A stretch of 64,000 nucleotides of DNA from positions 310,001-374,000 of the forward strand of contig JAEWBB010000011.1 in the NCBI GenBank assembly GCA_023391375.1, given 5' to 3'. Made by a program: the position numbers and the translations under genes. Source of the stretch: Pseudomonadota bacterium. Its GTDB lineage: Bacteria > Pseudomonadota > Alphaproteobacteria > Sphingomonadales > Sphingomonadaceae. This document shows, in pieces, positions 16,409 to 26,016 of the stretch. Under the pieces are notes generated by a model. That model was not told where the DNA came from. It made no database searches and saw nothing but the letters and a program-made list of their open reading frames with translations. How positions within the stretch are numbered: position 1 is the first letter of the stretch; each line of letters opens with the position of its first letter.

Positions 16409-18676
16409 GTGGGAAAGACGGCGGGACCGGTGGGGATCAAGAGCATCAGGCTTGCGTGCTGGACGGCCTTGCCGCTGCTTCTGGCGGCCCGCCCTGCCGC
16501 GGCGCAGGAAGCGGCCTCCCCCGTCACTGCCACCGAACCGACCGCTCCGGAGGACGTCGTCGATTTCTCTTCCGACCTACTCAACTACGACGACAAGAGC
16601 GAAATCGTCACTGCTGAGGGCGCGGTTCGCATGTCCCGCGACGGTTATTACCTGGCCGCGGACCGGGTGAGGTGGAACCGGGTGACCGGGAAGGTCTACG
16701 CCGATGGAAACGTCGTTATCTTCTCGCCGGCCGGCGACAAGCTGCTGGGCGACAAGGTCGAGCTGACCGACACCCTACGCGACGGTGTCATCGAGAATTT
16801 GCTCATCACGCTCGACACCGGCGGGCGCATCGCCGCGCGCCGGGGCGTCCGTGTTGATGGCAAGACGACGCTTGAAGACGCAGTCTATACCCCCTGCCCG
16901 ATGACGACCGAGGCCGGCTGCCCGAGGGACCCGAGCTGGTACATCAGCGCCCGCAATGTCGTGCAGGATCCGGAGAAGGCGCGGATCAGCTTCCGCGGCG
17001 GCCGGCTCAACATCCTCGGCATCGATCTGCCGCTGTTGCCTGTTTTCTCGATCGGTGATGGCTCGCAAAAGGGCGGGATCACGGGCGCGCTGATGCCGAA
17101 CCTCAACCTGTCGAGCCGCAACGGGCTCGAGGTTGCCCTGCCCTATTACGTGCGCCTGTCGTCGTCCCGCGACCTGACGATCACGCCGCACCTATACACG
17201 GGCAACGTCCCGGCGGTCGAAGCCCGCTATCGCTCGCTCAACCAGCTTGGCGCGTTCCAGCTCGGCGGGTTCCTGACGTACGGCAAGATCGACCGCACGG
17301 TGTTCGAAACCGACCGGGTGCGGCTGGAGCAGACCGAGCGCAAGGCGATCCGTGCGTATGGCGAAGCCAACGGCCGTTTCCAGCTCACGCCCGAGTGGCG
17401 CCTGACGGCATCGCTGCGCGCGGCAACCGACAAGACGGTCACCCGGCGCTACGACCTGACCAACGACGACCGGCTGCGCAACCGCGTGGCGCTCGAGCGG
17501 CTCAGCCCGAACAGCTACATCTCGCTCGCCGGCTGGGCGTTCCAGGGCTTGCGCATCGACGACGTCCAGAAGTCGATCCCGATCGCCCTGCCCGCGCTCG
17601 ACGCACGCTGGCGGCTGGAAGACGTCGGCTTCGATGGCGGCGCGCTCAAGCTCCAGGCGAACAGCCTCGCCATCCTGCGCATCGACGGGCAGGACAGCCA
17701 GCGCGCCTTCGCCAGTGCCCAATACGATATCCGCCGCCTGACACCGATGGGACAGGAAATCGTGCTGACGGCGCTCGGCCGCGCCGACCTCTACCACACC
17801 AGTGGTACCGGCGAGACGGCGGTCGTCATCTATCGTGGCGAAGAAGGCTGGAACCACCGCTTCATCGGCGCGCTTGCGGCCGACGTGCGCTGGCCGCTGG
17901 TTGGCGGATTCCTCGGCGGGGTGCAGCGCGTCGTGCCGCGCGTCCAACTGGCCTACAGTCCGCAGACCAAGAACCTGGCCATCCCCAACGAGGACAGCCG
18001 CGCGGTCGACCTTGAGGACAGCAACCTGTTCGCCCTCAACCGCTTCCCCGGCTACGACCGTTGGGAAGATGGCGCGCGGCTCACTTATGGCCTCGACTAT
18101 GGTCTCGACCGTCCCAACTGGTCGGTCGACGCCAATATCGGCCAGAGTTATCGCCTGAACCGCCAGCCAAGCCTGTTTCCCGACGGTACCGGCCTCACCG
18201 ACCGGCTCAGTGACATCGTCGGCCGTACCCGGGTGCGGTTCGGGCGGTTCATCGACATCACCCACCGTTACCGGATCGACAAGGACAGCTTCGCTTTCCG
18301 CCGGAACGAAATCGACCTGACGGTCGGCACGACCAACACCTACGCGACGCTTGGCTACCTCAAACTCGACCGCAACATTTCTTCCACCGTCGAGGATTTG
18401 CGCGACAAGGAAGAATTGCGCGTCGCCGGCCGAGTGAAGTTCGCCAAATACTGGTCGGCGTTCGCCTCGACCGTTCTCGACCTCACCGACGAGGCCGAAG
18501 ACCCGTTGAGTCTGGCCGACGGCTTCGCCCCGGCGCGCCACCGGGCGAGCATCAATTACGAGGACGATTGCCTCGAACTTGGTTTGTCGTGGAAGCGCGA
18601 CTATGAGCGCATCGGGGATTTCCGCAAAGGCAGCACATTCTCGTTCCATATCGGCCTCAAGGGGCTCGGTCGCTAA
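16409..18676 (+). CDS. lptD: LPS-assembly outer membrane protein LptD
   Basis: Outer-membrane beta-barrel that inserts lipopolysaccharide into the outer leaflet with LptE. The 755-aa protein has a signal peptide ending AARPAAAQ, then an OstA/LptA-like N-terminal domain (VDFSSDLLNYDDKSEIVTAEGAVRM) and a large barrel with alternating aromatic strands ending in FSFHIGLKGLGR. The start appears to be GTG at 16409 with AAAGG upstream; a second GTG a few codons on is possible. It leads the conserved lptD-surA-pdxA-rsmA run. Confidence 0.93.
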   Translation: MGKTAGPVGIKSIRLACWTALPLLLAARPAAAQEAASPVTATEPTAPEDVVDFSSDLLNYDDKSEIVTAEGAVRMSRDGYYLAADRVRWNRVTGKVYADGNVVIFSPAGDKLLGDKVELTDTLRDGVIENLLITLDTGGRIAARRGVRVDGKTTLEDAVYTPCPMTTEAGCPRDPSWYISARNVVQDPEKARISFRGGRLNILGIDLPLLPVFSIGDGSQKGGITGALMPNLNLSSRNGLEVALPYYVRLSSSRDLTITPHLYTGNVPAVEARYRSLNQLGAFQLGGFLTYGKIDRTVFETDRVRLEQTERKAIRAYGEANGRFQLTPEWRLTASLRAATDKTVTRRYDLTNDDRLRNRVALERLSPNSYISLAGWAFQGLRIDDVQKSIPIALPALDARWRLEDVGFDGGALKLQANSLAILRIDGQDSQRAFASAQYDIRRLTPMGQEIVLTALGRADLYHTSGTGETAVVIYRGEEGWNHRFIGALAADVRWPLVGGFLGGVQRVVPRVQLAYSPQTKNLAIPNEDSRAVDLEDSNLFALNRFPGYDRWEDGARLTYGLDYGLDRPNWSVDANIGQSYRLNRQPSLFPDGTGLTDRLSDIVGRTRVRFGRFIDITHRYRIDKDSFAFRRNEIDLTVGTTNTYATLGYLKLDRNISSTVEDLRDKEELRVAGRVKFAKYWSAFASTVLDLTDEAEDPLSLADGFAPARHRASINYEDDCLELGLSWKRDYERIGDFRKGSTFSFHIGLKGLGR

Positions 18677-18740
18677 GCTCCGGTTCAGCGAGTGAAGGCC
18701 AAGGGAACGTGAAGCCAGCCCGTTGGAATGTAGGGATTTT

Positions 18741-20105
18741 ATGCAGACGAAGGTGACAATGACCGGTCGTAAGTTCAGCCGTTTTGCGGCCTGTGCCGCC
18801 CTCCTCGCCGGGAGCGCGGTCGCCGCGGCTGCCGTGGCGCAGGAGGCCCAGCCGACGCCAAACAGCTCCGCCTCGCTCCGTATCCCGCAGGAACTCGTCG
18901 TCTACGGCGCGCCTTTGAAGCCGACGGTCAAAGCTTCGGTGCTGATCAATGGCGAGGTCATTACCCAGACCGACGTCGACCAGCGCGTCGCGATGCTCCT
19001 TGCAGGCAACGATCGCCAGCTGTCGGAAGACGACATGGGCCGGTATCGCAACCAAGTGCTTGGCAACCTGATCGACGAGACCCTCGAGATCCAGGCCGCC
19101 AAGCACGAAGAAATCGTGGTCAAGCCGGAAGAAGTCGACAAGGCGGTTGGACGCTTCGCCGAAACGCTCAAGACCAATTCGGACGGCGTCGAAAAGATGC
19201 TGATCCAGTCCGGCAGCTCGATGGCCTCGCTGCGCAAGCAGATCGAATCCGAACTCGCCTGGCGGCGCCTGCAACAGGCTCGGATCGAAAGCGGCGTGAC
19301 GGTCGGCGACGAGGAAGTGAAATCGGTCCTCGCCAAGCTCGAGGCGTCGAAGGGCACCGAGGAGTTCAACGTCGGGGAAATCTTCCTGTCGTCGTCGGGC
19401 AAGACGCGCGAACAGACCTATGCCAACGCGATGCAGATCATCGAAGCGCTGCAGAAGGGCCTGCCCTTCGCCGGTGCGGCACGTCAATATTCGGAAGCTT
19501 CGACAGCGGCCGTGGGTGGCGATCTGGGCTGGGTGCGCCCGGAACAGCTTCCCGATCCGCTCGCCGCGGCGTTGACCCATCTTTCCCCCGGCACGGTGTC
19601 GCCGCCGGTCGAAGTGCCGGGCGGCTTCTCGATCCTGGCGCTTAAAGATAGCCGCAAGGTGCTCGTTTCGGATCCGCGCGATGCGGTTCTCACCCTGAAG
19701 CAGGTGACGATGAATTTCGCCCCCGGCATGACCAAGCCGCAAGTGGAGGCGAAGCTCAACGCATTCGTCACCGCCTCGCGTTCGGTCGGCGGTTGCGGCG
19801 GCGCGGAGAAGCTGGCCAACGACTTCAACGGCGAAGTCGTCCAGGCCGACCAGGTCAAGCTCAAGGACCTGCCGCCGGCGCTTCAGGACATGCTCCTGCC
19901 GATGCAGATCGGCCAGGCTACCAGCCCGTTCGGCCGGGAAAAGGAATCGGTCCGCGTGCTCGTGCTGTGCGGCCGCGACGTGCCCGATGCGTCGATGCCG
20001 ACCTACGACCAAGTCCTCAATCGACTGAACGACGAGCGCGTCAACGTCCGTGCCCGCCGTTACCTGCGCGACCTGCGCCGCGACGCGATCATCGAGTTCC
20101 GCTAG
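18741..20105 (+). CDS. surA: Periplasmic chaperone / peptidyl-prolyl isomerase SurA
   Basis: Escorts outer-membrane proteins such as LptD through the periplasm. The 454-aa protein has a signal peptide (CAALLAGSAVAAAAVAQ) and the SurA N-terminal chaperone domain (VLINGEVITQTDVDQRV through LAWRRLQQARI). One good parvulin domain follows (FNVGEIFLSSSGKTREQ...GGDLGWVRPEQLP), then a more divergent second one. ATG 18741 is preferred to an upstream TTG because AGGG sits 7 bases before it. The 64-base gap after lptD suggests one operon. Confidence 0.93.
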   Translation: MQTKVTMTGRKFSRFAACAALLAGSAVAAAAVAQEAQPTPNSSASLRIPQELVVYGAPLKPTVKASVLINGEVITQTDVDQRVAMLLAGNDRQLSEDDMGRYRNQVLGNLIDETLEIQAAKHEEIVVKPEEVDKAVGRFAETLKTNSDGVEKMLIQSGSSMASLRKQIESELAWRRLQQARIESGVTVGDEEVKSVLAKLEASKGTEEFNVGEIFLSSSGKTREQTYANAMQIIEALQKGLPFAGAARQYSEASTAAVGGDLGWVRPEQLPDPLAAALTHLSPGTVSPPVEVPGGFSILALKDSRKVLVSDPRDAVLTLKQVTMNFAPGMTKPQVEAKLNAFVTASRSVGGCGGAEKLANDFNGEVVQADQVKLKDLPPALQDMLLPMQIGQATSPFGREKESVRVLVLCGRDVPDASMPTYDQVLNRLNDERVNVRARRYLRDLRRDAIIEFR

Positions 20106-20119
20106 GCGCGGCACGGCGG

Positions 20120-21127
20120 ATGACGCCGCTTCCCGCCCTGCCACTGGCGATTTCCCTCGGCGACCCGTCGGGCGTCGGACCGGAAGTGGTCGGCAAGTGC
20201 TGGGACCATCGCGGATCGTTCAACTTGCCACCGTTCATGGCGGTCGGAGACCCGTCGGCGCTGGCCGCCGTCTGGGACGGCCCGATCGCGACGATCGACG
20301 ATCCTCGCGAAGCCGATAGCGCGTTCGACGTCGGCCTTCCCATGCTCCCGCTGGCATCCGCCGAACGGGTGATGCCGGGACTGCCGTCGATCGCCGGCGC
20401 ACACAATTCGCTCGATGCCCTGGAGCTGGCGGTCGGCCTCGCCCGCTCCGGCGGTGCGGCAGGGGTGGTCACCGGCCCGGTCAGCAAGCAGCAGCTCTAC
20501 GGGATCGGCTTCGCCCACCCCGGACAGACCGAATTTGTCGCCGAACGCTGCGGCATCGCGCCCGGAAACGTGGCGATGATGCTCGCCGGGCCGACCTTGC
20601 GCACCGTGCCGGTGACGACCCACCTGCCGCTCGCCAAGGTGAGCGAGAGCCTGACGCCGCGGCTCATCGAAGCGCGGGCGCGGGCGACCTTGCGCGGCCT
20701 CCAGCGTAATTTCGGGATTGCCGAACCGCGGCTGGCGGTCGCCGGCCTCAACCCCCATGCCGGTGAAGGCGGCGCGCTGGGCCGCGAGGAAGAAGAGATC
20801 ATCATCCCGGCGATCGAAGCGCTTCGTGCCGACGGCTGGAACGTCACCGGCCCCTACCCCGCCGACACCATGTTCCACGAAGCGGCGCGTGCCCGATATG
20901 ACGCGGCGCTGTGCATGTACCACGACCAGGCGCTGATCCCGCTAAAGGCGCTGCATTTCGAGAGCGGCGTGAACCTGACGCTTGGCCTGCCGATCGTGCG
21001 GACGTCCCCCGATCATGGCACCGCATTCGATATCGCGGGCCGCGGCTCCGCGGACCCGCGGGCGATGGCGGCCGCGATCGGCATGGCGGCGCGCTGCGCA
21101 GTCCATCGCGCCGCTTTCGCGGCATGA
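20120..21127 (+). CDS. pdxA: 4-hydroxythreonine-4-phosphate dehydrogenase
   Basis: NAD-dependent step in DXP-dependent pyridoxal 5'-phosphate synthesis. The 335-aa protein shows LAISLGDPSGVGPEVVGK at the N-terminus, VTGPVSKQQLYGIGFAHPGQTE, and the metal-binding and substrate segments AGLNPHAGEGGALGREE and MYHDQALIPLKAL. The start at 20120 gives the family length and lies 14 bases after surA. Its stop overlaps the rsmA start as ATGA. Confidence 0.96.
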   Translation: MTPLPALPLAISLGDPSGVGPEVVGKCWDHRGSFNLPPFMAVGDPSALAAVWDGPIATIDDPREADSAFDVGLPMLPLASAERVMPGLPSIAGAHNSLDALELAVGLARSGGAAGVVTGPVSKQQLYGIGFAHPGQTEFVAERCGIAPGNVAMMLAGPTLRTVPVTTHLPLAKVSESLTPRLIEARARATLRGLQRNFGIAEPRLAVAGLNPHAGEGGALGREEEEIIIPAIEALRADGWNVTGPYPADTMFHEAARARYDAALCMYHDQALIPLKALHFESGVNLTLGLPIVRTSPDHGTAFDIAGRGSADPRAMAAAIGMAARCAVHRAAFAA

Positions 21128-21942
21128 GCGAGGCCGAACCGCTCCGCGCGGTCATTGCCCGTCACGGGTTGAGCGCTTCGAAGGCGCTGGGCCAGAACTT
21201 CATTCTCGACCGACAGCTCCTCGCGCGGATCGCGGCCATTCCGCAGCTCGGGCCGGGTGACACCGTGTTCGAGGTCGGGCCGGGGCCGGGCGGCCTGACC
21301 CGCGCCCTGCTCGACACCGGCGCCCGGGTCGTCGCGGTGGAGCGGGATAGCCGCTGCATCCCGGCGCTCGAGGAACTGCTGACCGATTTCCCCAGCACCT
21401 TCCGCCTAATCGAAGGCGATGCGCTGAAGGTGGATGTTGCGGCCGAGGTGGGCAGCGGAGCCCATATCGTCGCCAACCTTCCCTACAATGTCGGTACCGC
21501 GCTCCTCCTCGGTTGGCTTGGCGGGGTGGAATGGCCGCCGTTCTGGAAGAGCCTTACCCTGATGTTCCAGCGCGAGGTCGCGGAGCGGATCGGCGCCGCC
21601 CCTGACACGCCCGCCTACGGCCGCCTGGCGATTGCGTCCCAATGGCGGGCGGCGCCGTGCATCGCCATGCCCGTCCACCGCAGCAGTTTCGTCCCCCCGC
21701 CCAAGGTCGCTTCCGCCGTGGTCCACATCGAGCCCGCGCCGGAACCGGAGGGCGTCGACGTGAAGGTTCTGGAGCGATTGACCGCCGCGGCCTTCGGCCA
21801 ACGTCGCAAGATGCTCCGCCAGTCGCTCAAGTCGGTCGAGGGCGCGCTCGACGCACTTGCGGGGCTCGGCATTGCGGCCGAGCGGCGTGCGGAAACGGTC
21901 AGCGTCGAGGAGTTCGTCGCGCTCGCGCGCGCGCTGAGCTAG
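21124..21942 (+). CDS. rsmA: 16S rRNA dimethyladenosine methyltransferase
   Basis: Dimethylates A1518 and A1519 of 16S rRNA late in 30S assembly. The 272-aa protein has ALGQNFILD, the SAM-binding FEVGPGPGGLTRALL and the catalytic NLPYNVGTALL motif, then the C-terminal helical domain (AAFGQRRKMLRQSLKS). It is coupled to pdxA by ATGA, and its TAG stop shares four bases with the convergent TPR gene. Confidence 0.97.
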   Translation: MSEAEPLRAVIARHGLSASKALGQNFILDRQLLARIAAIPQLGPGDTVFEVGPGPGGLTRALLDTGARVVAVERDSRCIPALEELLTDFPSTFRLIEGDALKVDVAAEVGSGAHIVANLPYNVGTALLLGWLGGVEWPPFWKSLTLMFQREVAERIGAAPDTPAYGRLAIASQWRAAPCIAMPVHRSSFVPPPKVASAVVHIEPAPEPEGVDVKVLERLTAAAFGQRRKMLRQSLKSVEGALDALAGLGIAAERRAETVSVEEFVALARALS

Positions 21943-22433
21943 TTGGTTTCGGCCTTGGTGGCCGGCTGCGCGGCCGCCATCGCCGGACCCTTCTGGATCA
22001 GCGCGGAAAGCTGTGCCGCCTCGGTGCAGCTGCCACTGCAGACCTTTTGCAACTTCGCGAGATTCTCCTGCGCCCGCTTGACCGCGCCCTGGTCCATCAT
22101 TGCCTCACCCTGGACGAGCAAGGCCGAACGGTCGGTCGGCTCGAGTACCAGCGCCTTGTTGGTCAGCTTGACCGCCTTGCCATAGAGCTTCTGCCTGATC
22201 GCCACCTTGGCGAGGCTGACGAACGCACCACGGTTTCGGGGATCGACCACCAGCGCCGTCTCCAGCGCGTCGTCGGCAGCGGCCAACTGGCCGGCAGCCA
22301 GGGCAGCCTCGCCCTGCTTTTGCAGGCTGACCGATTGCGGATTGATCTGGTCGTCGGGGCGCTGGCCGCTGACCGCGACGGAAAGGGTCGAGGCAGCGAG
22401 GCCAAGAGCAAGGACAGCCGGCGAAAAACGCAT
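21939..22433 (-). CDS. Exported TPR-repeat protein
   Basis: A 164-aa protein with a signal peptide (RFSPAVLALGLAASTLSVAVSG) and about three tetratricopeptide repeats: QKQGEAALAAGQLAAADDALETAL, then AFVSLAKVAIRQKLYGKAVKL and ALLVQGEAMMDQGAVKRAQENL. A CSGSC pair near the C-terminus could form a disulfide. ATG 22433 is chosen because GGAG lies 6 bases upstream; ATG 22439 and 22466 are alternatives. It follows rsmB on the same strand. It is probably a periplasmic scaffold; the partner is unknown. Confidence 0.75.
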   Translation of the reverse strand: MRFSPAVLALGLAASTLSVAVSGQRPDDQINPQSVSLQKQGEAALAAGQLAAADDALETALVVDPRNRGAFVSLAKVAIRQKLYGKAVKLTNKALVLEPTDRSALLVQGEAMMDQGAVKRAQENLAKLQKVCSGSCTEAAQLSALIQKGPAMAAAQPATKAETN

Positions 22434-22459
22434 GATCATCTCCAACTTCTGCCTTCGCG

Positions 22460-23623
22460 TTAGCATGGCTTCACGAGGCGCGCGACGAAAAAGCCGTCGG
22501 TTCCGTCGTGGCCCGGCGTGAGCAACCGGCCCGCACCGTCCACCCGTCCTCCAACTTGCAGCGCATCCTGCACGTTCCAACCTGAATGCCGGCCTAAGAA
22601 ATCCGCGGCCTGCCCAGAGCCTTCGCGGGTCAGGATCGAGCAGGTCGCGTAGACCAGCGCGCCGCCCGGGCGGACGAGCGGAGCGGCAAGTCCGAGAACG
22701 TGGCGTTGGAGCGCTTCGAGCTCGGCAAGGCGCTTGGGGGTAAGGCGCCACCGCCCTTCCGGATTGCGGCGCCAGGTTCCCGATCCACCGCACGGCGCAT
22801 CGACCAGGACGCAGTCGAACTGTCCTTCGAATGGCGCGAGTTGCTCGGCTTCCCTGCCGCCATCGAGCAACAGCGCCTCGACCGAAGCCCCCGCTCGCGC
22901 GGCACGCGGCTCCAGTTGGGAAAGGCGGGCGCGGTTGGTGTCGGTGGCGAGGATGCGCGCGCCCGGCGCGGCAGCGGCCAATGCGAGCGCTTTCCCGCCA
23001 GCTCCGGCACACAGGTCGAGGATCCGCTCGCCATCGCTCGCCGCACAAGCGAGTGCGATCAACTGGCTGCCCTCGTCCTGGACCTCGACCATTCCTTCGA
23101 GAAACGCCTCGGTCTGGTCCACCTTGCTGTCAGACGGCAGGCGCAGGCCCCACGGGCTGAGCGGCGTCGGGACGGCTCCGTCGAGTTGCGACGCCATGAC
23201 GTCACGATTGGCCCGCGAGGCATTGACTCGAACATCGAGCGGCGCGCGTTCGAGCAAAGCCGGCCACTCGGCTTCCGCCACGAGCGGCGACAGTTCGGGC
23301 ACGATCCATCCCGGCAGCAGGGATCGATCGGCGCGAACCTCGGTACCGACGACCGCCGGACCGTGAGGGCTACCGTCGAACAGCGCATCCTGGTCGCTAA
23401 GGCCGAGTATCGCCGCACGACCGCTTTGGGGCCGTTCGCCAAACGCCCGGATCGCACGGAAAACGAGTTCGCGCACCGCGCGCCGGTCCTTCGAACCGGC
23501 GTAGCGCCGAGCCTTGAAATAGCGGGTCACGATCTGGTCGGCCGGCGGGCCGTTGTCACGCGCCGACGCGATGACCTCGTCGAGGATCTCGATCGCCGCC
23601 TGGACTCGCGCCGATGGGGTCAT
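22460..23623 (-). CDS. RsmB/NOP-family RNA cytosine-5 methyltransferase
   Basis: SAM-dependent m5C methyltransferase resembling RsmB (16S rRNA C967). The 387-aa protein has an N-terminal NusB-like helical region (VQAAIEILDEVI through VRELVFRAIRAFG), then the Rossmann core with LDLCAGAGGKALALA and the two catalytic cysteines in VDAPCGGSGTWRRNP and YATCSIL. It is coupled to guaB by ATGA. The target C967 is inferred from family and not proven, so no gene symbol is given. Confidence 0.9.
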   Translation of the reverse strand: MTPSARVQAAIEILDEVIASARDNGPPADQIVTRYFKARRYAGSKDRRAVRELVFRAIRAFGERPQSGRAAILGLSDQDALFDGSPHGPAVVGTEVRADRSLLPGWIVPELSPLVAEAEWPALLERAPLDVRVNASRANRDVMASQLDGAVPTPLSPWGLRLPSDSKVDQTEAFLEGMVEVQDEGSQLIALACAASDGERILDLCAGAGGKALALAAAAPGARILATDTNRARLSQLEPRAARAGASVEALLLDGGREAEQLAPFEGQFDCVLVDAPCGGSGTWRRNPEGRWRLTPKRLAELEALQRHVLGLAAPLVRPGGALVYATCSILTREGSGQAADFLGRHSGWNVQDALQVGGRVDGAGRLLTPGHDGTDGFFVARLVKPC

Positions 23624-25095
23624 CGCGTCGGGTAGTTCGGTGCCTCGCGGGTGATGGCGACGTCGTGGACGTGGCTCTCGCTGAGGCCGGCGTTGGTGAT
23701 GCGCACAAAACGGGCGCGCGTTTGCAGTTCCTCGATCGTGCGCGAGCCGGTGTAGCCCATGGCCGCACGGACGCCGCCGACCAGCTGGTGGACGATGTCG
23801 CGAACCGGTCCCTTGTACGGCACCTGCCCCTCGATCCCTTCGGGCACGAGCTTGAGCTGGTCCTTGATGTCCTGCTGGAAATAGCGGTCGGCAGAACCGC
23901 GCGCCATCGCCCCGACGCTTCCCATTCCGCGGTAGGACTTGTAAGCACGGCCCTGATAAAGAAAGGTTTCTCCGGGAGCTTCCTCGGTTCCGGCCAGCAG
24001 CGAGCCGACCATTACCGTCGACGCGCCGGCGGCCAGCGCCTTGGCGATATCGCCCGAGGTCCGCACGCCGCCGTCGGCAATAACGGGCACGCCGCGCTCC
24101 GAGGCCGCCTTCGCCGCGTTCATGATGGCCGAAAGCTGCGGCACGCCGACCCCGGCGACGATGCGCGTGGTGCAGATCGACCCCGGGCCGATGCCGACCT
24201 TGATCGCGTCGGCCCCGGCATCGGCCAGCGCCTTGGCGGCGTCGGCGGTCGCGACATTGCCGGCGACGACCTGCACCCGGTTGCTGAGCGCCTTGACCCG
24301 CTCGACCGCCTTGCCGACCTCGCGGTTGTGGCCGTGCGCGGTGTCGATCACGATGCAGTCGCAGCCCGCCTCGACCAGCGCCTGGGCGCGCTCGAACCCG
24401 GCATCACCGACCGTCGATGCGGCAGCAACGCGAAGGCGGCCTTCGGAGTCCTTGGTGGCGAGCGGCGAGGCGACCGCTTTTTCGATGTCCTTGACGGTGA
24501 TCAGGCCCACGAGGTGTCCACCATCGTCGACCACCAGCAGCTTCTCGATCCGTCGCTGGTGCAGGATGCGGCGGGCCTCGTCCTGACCGACGCCTTCGCG
24601 CACGGTAGCGAGGTTGTCGGCCGTCATGAGTTCCTTGACCGCCTGGCGCGGGTTCTCTGCAAAGCGGACGTCGCGGTTGGTCAGGATGCCTGCCAGCTTG
24701 CCCGACCGCTCGACCACCGGGATTCCGCTGATCTTGTTGGCCTTCATCAGCTCGAACGCCTCGGCCAAGGTCTGGTCGGGCGTCATGGTGATCGGGTTGA
24801 CCACCATCCCGCTCTCGAACCGCTTGACGGCCCGCACCGCCGCTGCCTGCGCCTCGATGTCCAGGTTACGGTGGAGGACGCCGATGCCGCCGAGTTGCGC
24901 CAACGCGATGGCCATGTCGGCCTCGGTCACCGTGTCCATCGCGGCACTGAGCAGCGGAATGCGCAGCGGGATGTCGCGGGTCAGGTAGGTCGTGGTGTCG
25001 GTGCCGGAAGGCAGGACATCGCTTTCGAGCGGCTGCAGCAGCACGTCGTCGAAGGTGAGACCCAGCGGAATGTCGTCGTGGAGAAGGTCGGCCAT
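23620..25095 (-). CDS. guaB: IMP dehydrogenase
   Basis: NAD-dependent oxidation of IMP to XMP, the committed step to guanine nucleotides. The 491-aa protein is full length (E. coli 488): GLTFDDVLLQP at the N-terminus, two CBS domains at about 95-205, then the barrel with the catalytic-cysteine loop GIGPGSICTTRIVAG and the flap segment YRGMGSVGAM. ATG 25095 (MADLLHDD) is preferred to 25110. The stop overlaps the next gene as ATGA. Confidence 0.97.
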   Translation of the reverse strand: MADLLHDDIPLGLTFDDVLLQPLESDVLPSGTDTTTYLTRDIPLRIPLLSAAMDTVTEADMAIALAQLGGIGVLHRNLDIEAQAAAVRAVKRFESGMVVNPITMTPDQTLAEAFELMKANKISGIPVVERSGKLAGILTNRDVRFAENPRQAVKELMTADNLATVREGVGQDEARRILHQRRIEKLLVVDDGGHLVGLITVKDIEKAVASPLATKDSEGRLRVAAASTVGDAGFERAQALVEAGCDCIVIDTAHGHNREVGKAVERVKALSNRVQVVAGNVATADAAKALADAGADAIKVGIGPGSICTTRIVAGVGVPQLSAIMNAAKAASERGVPVIADGGVRTSGDIAKALAAGASTVMVGSLLAGTEEAPGETFLYQGRAYKSYRGMGSVGAMARGSADRYFQQDIKDQLKLVPEGIEGQVPYKGPVRDIVHQLVGGVRAAMGYTGSRTIEELQTRARFVRITNAGLSESHVHDVAITREAPNYPTR

Positions 25096-25149
25096 ATCGG
25101 CCCATGGCAAATGGGCGGCGATTCGCCAACCCCCTCGCCCGTCCAGGGC

Positions 25150-25953
25150 CTAGCGCGCGCCTCGATCCAGCAGCCGTTTCGCCGCGTCGACGTGCATGGC
25201 CTCGACCATCGCGCCTTCGAACCGTTCCGCGCCGCCGGACGCGGCATCGACCAGGCGACGGGCGCGGTCGAGTTCGGCGTCGGTGGGCGCGAAGGCCGCG
25301 TGGCACGGGGCGATCTGGTCGGGATGGATCAACGTCTTGCCGTCGAACCCCAGCGTGCGGCTTTCCCGCGCTTCGGCGCAAAATCCGTCGCTGTCGTCGA
25401 GCCGGTTGAAGACCCCGTCGAACACCGCGACGCCCGCCGCGCGCGCCGCCAGAACCGTCATCTGGAGCGCGCTGGCCATCGCCGCCCTCCCCGCACCTGC
25501 CGGGAGGCGAAGTCCGGCGGCGAGATCATTGGTGCCGACGATCAAGGCATCGGCGGCCCTCGCAATGAAGGGCGCGTCAAGGACAGCGGCTGGCGTTTCA
25601 ATCATGGCCGCGAGCGGCTTGGCAAGGCGCCGCTTGACCGCCGACACCTCGTCAGCCGAGTGAACCGAGGGAAGAACGACGAGCGCTGCCGGGCTTTCGG
25701 CGACGGCTTTGACATCCTCGTCATGCCAGCGGCTTTCGGTGCCGTTGACGCGGATCGCCACCGGCATAGGCCATTCCGCCGACAAGGCGTCGATCGCGGC
25801 CGCGCGGGCGCCGTCTTTGTCCGCCTCCTTCACCGCATCCTCGAGGTCGAGGATGACGAGGTCGGCAGCGCTGTTTCGGGCCTTCTCGATCGCCGACGGG
25901 CGGCTGGCGGGCAGGAAAAGGACCGCTGGCCGATCGAAAAGCGACAAGGTCAT
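25150..25953 (-). CDS. CitE-like HpcH/HpaI-family lyase (CoA ester lyase type)
   Basis: A 267-aa TIM-barrel protein of the citrate lyase beta/CoA ester lyase group, Mg-dependent enzymes that cleave or form C-C bonds in malyl- or citramalyl-CoA-type substrates. Family signs are LFLPASRPSAIEKA, DLVILDLEDAVKEADKD, AIRVNGTES, AMIETPAAVLDA (metal-binding Glu) and GFDGKTLIHPDQI. It is shorter than citrate lyase beta. It lies 54 bases after guaB on the same strand relation and is divergent from the SPFH gene. The exact substrate cannot be read from sequence. Confidence 0.82.
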   Translation of the reverse strand: MTLSLFDRPAVLFLPASRPSAIEKARNSAADLVILDLEDAVKEADKDGARAAAIDALSAEWPMPVAIRVNGTESRWHDEDVKAVAESPAALVVLPSVHSADEVSAVKRRLAKPLAAMIETPAAVLDAPFIARAADALIVGTNDLAAGLRLPAGAGRAAMASALQMTVLAARAAGVAVFDGVFNRLDDSDGFCAEARESRTLGFDGKTLIHPDQIAPCHAAFAPTDAELDRARRLVDAASGGAERFEGAMVEAMHVDAAKRLLDRGAR

Positions 25954-26016
25954 GCCGATTTCCCTTCACCCGCGCCCAAGTCGGCGGCAACATGGGCCGG
26001 TGTTTGGGGGAATGAC

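Noticed and set aside
17192..18649. 485-codon minus-strand frame opposite lptD
   Set aside because: No recognisable domains, while the plus strand encodes a complete LptD.
18657..20144. 495-codon minus-strand frame opposite surA
   Set aside because: Shadow with biased His/Arg/Asp composition; surA is complete on the plus strand.
23614..25953. A very long plus-strand open frame running through guaB and the CitE-like gene into the SPFH gene (over 1100 codons)
   Set aside because: The first two thirds are antisense to guaB and the lyase and have no family features; only the last 322 codons from ATG 26017 are a real SPFH gene. High GC creates such mirrored open frames.
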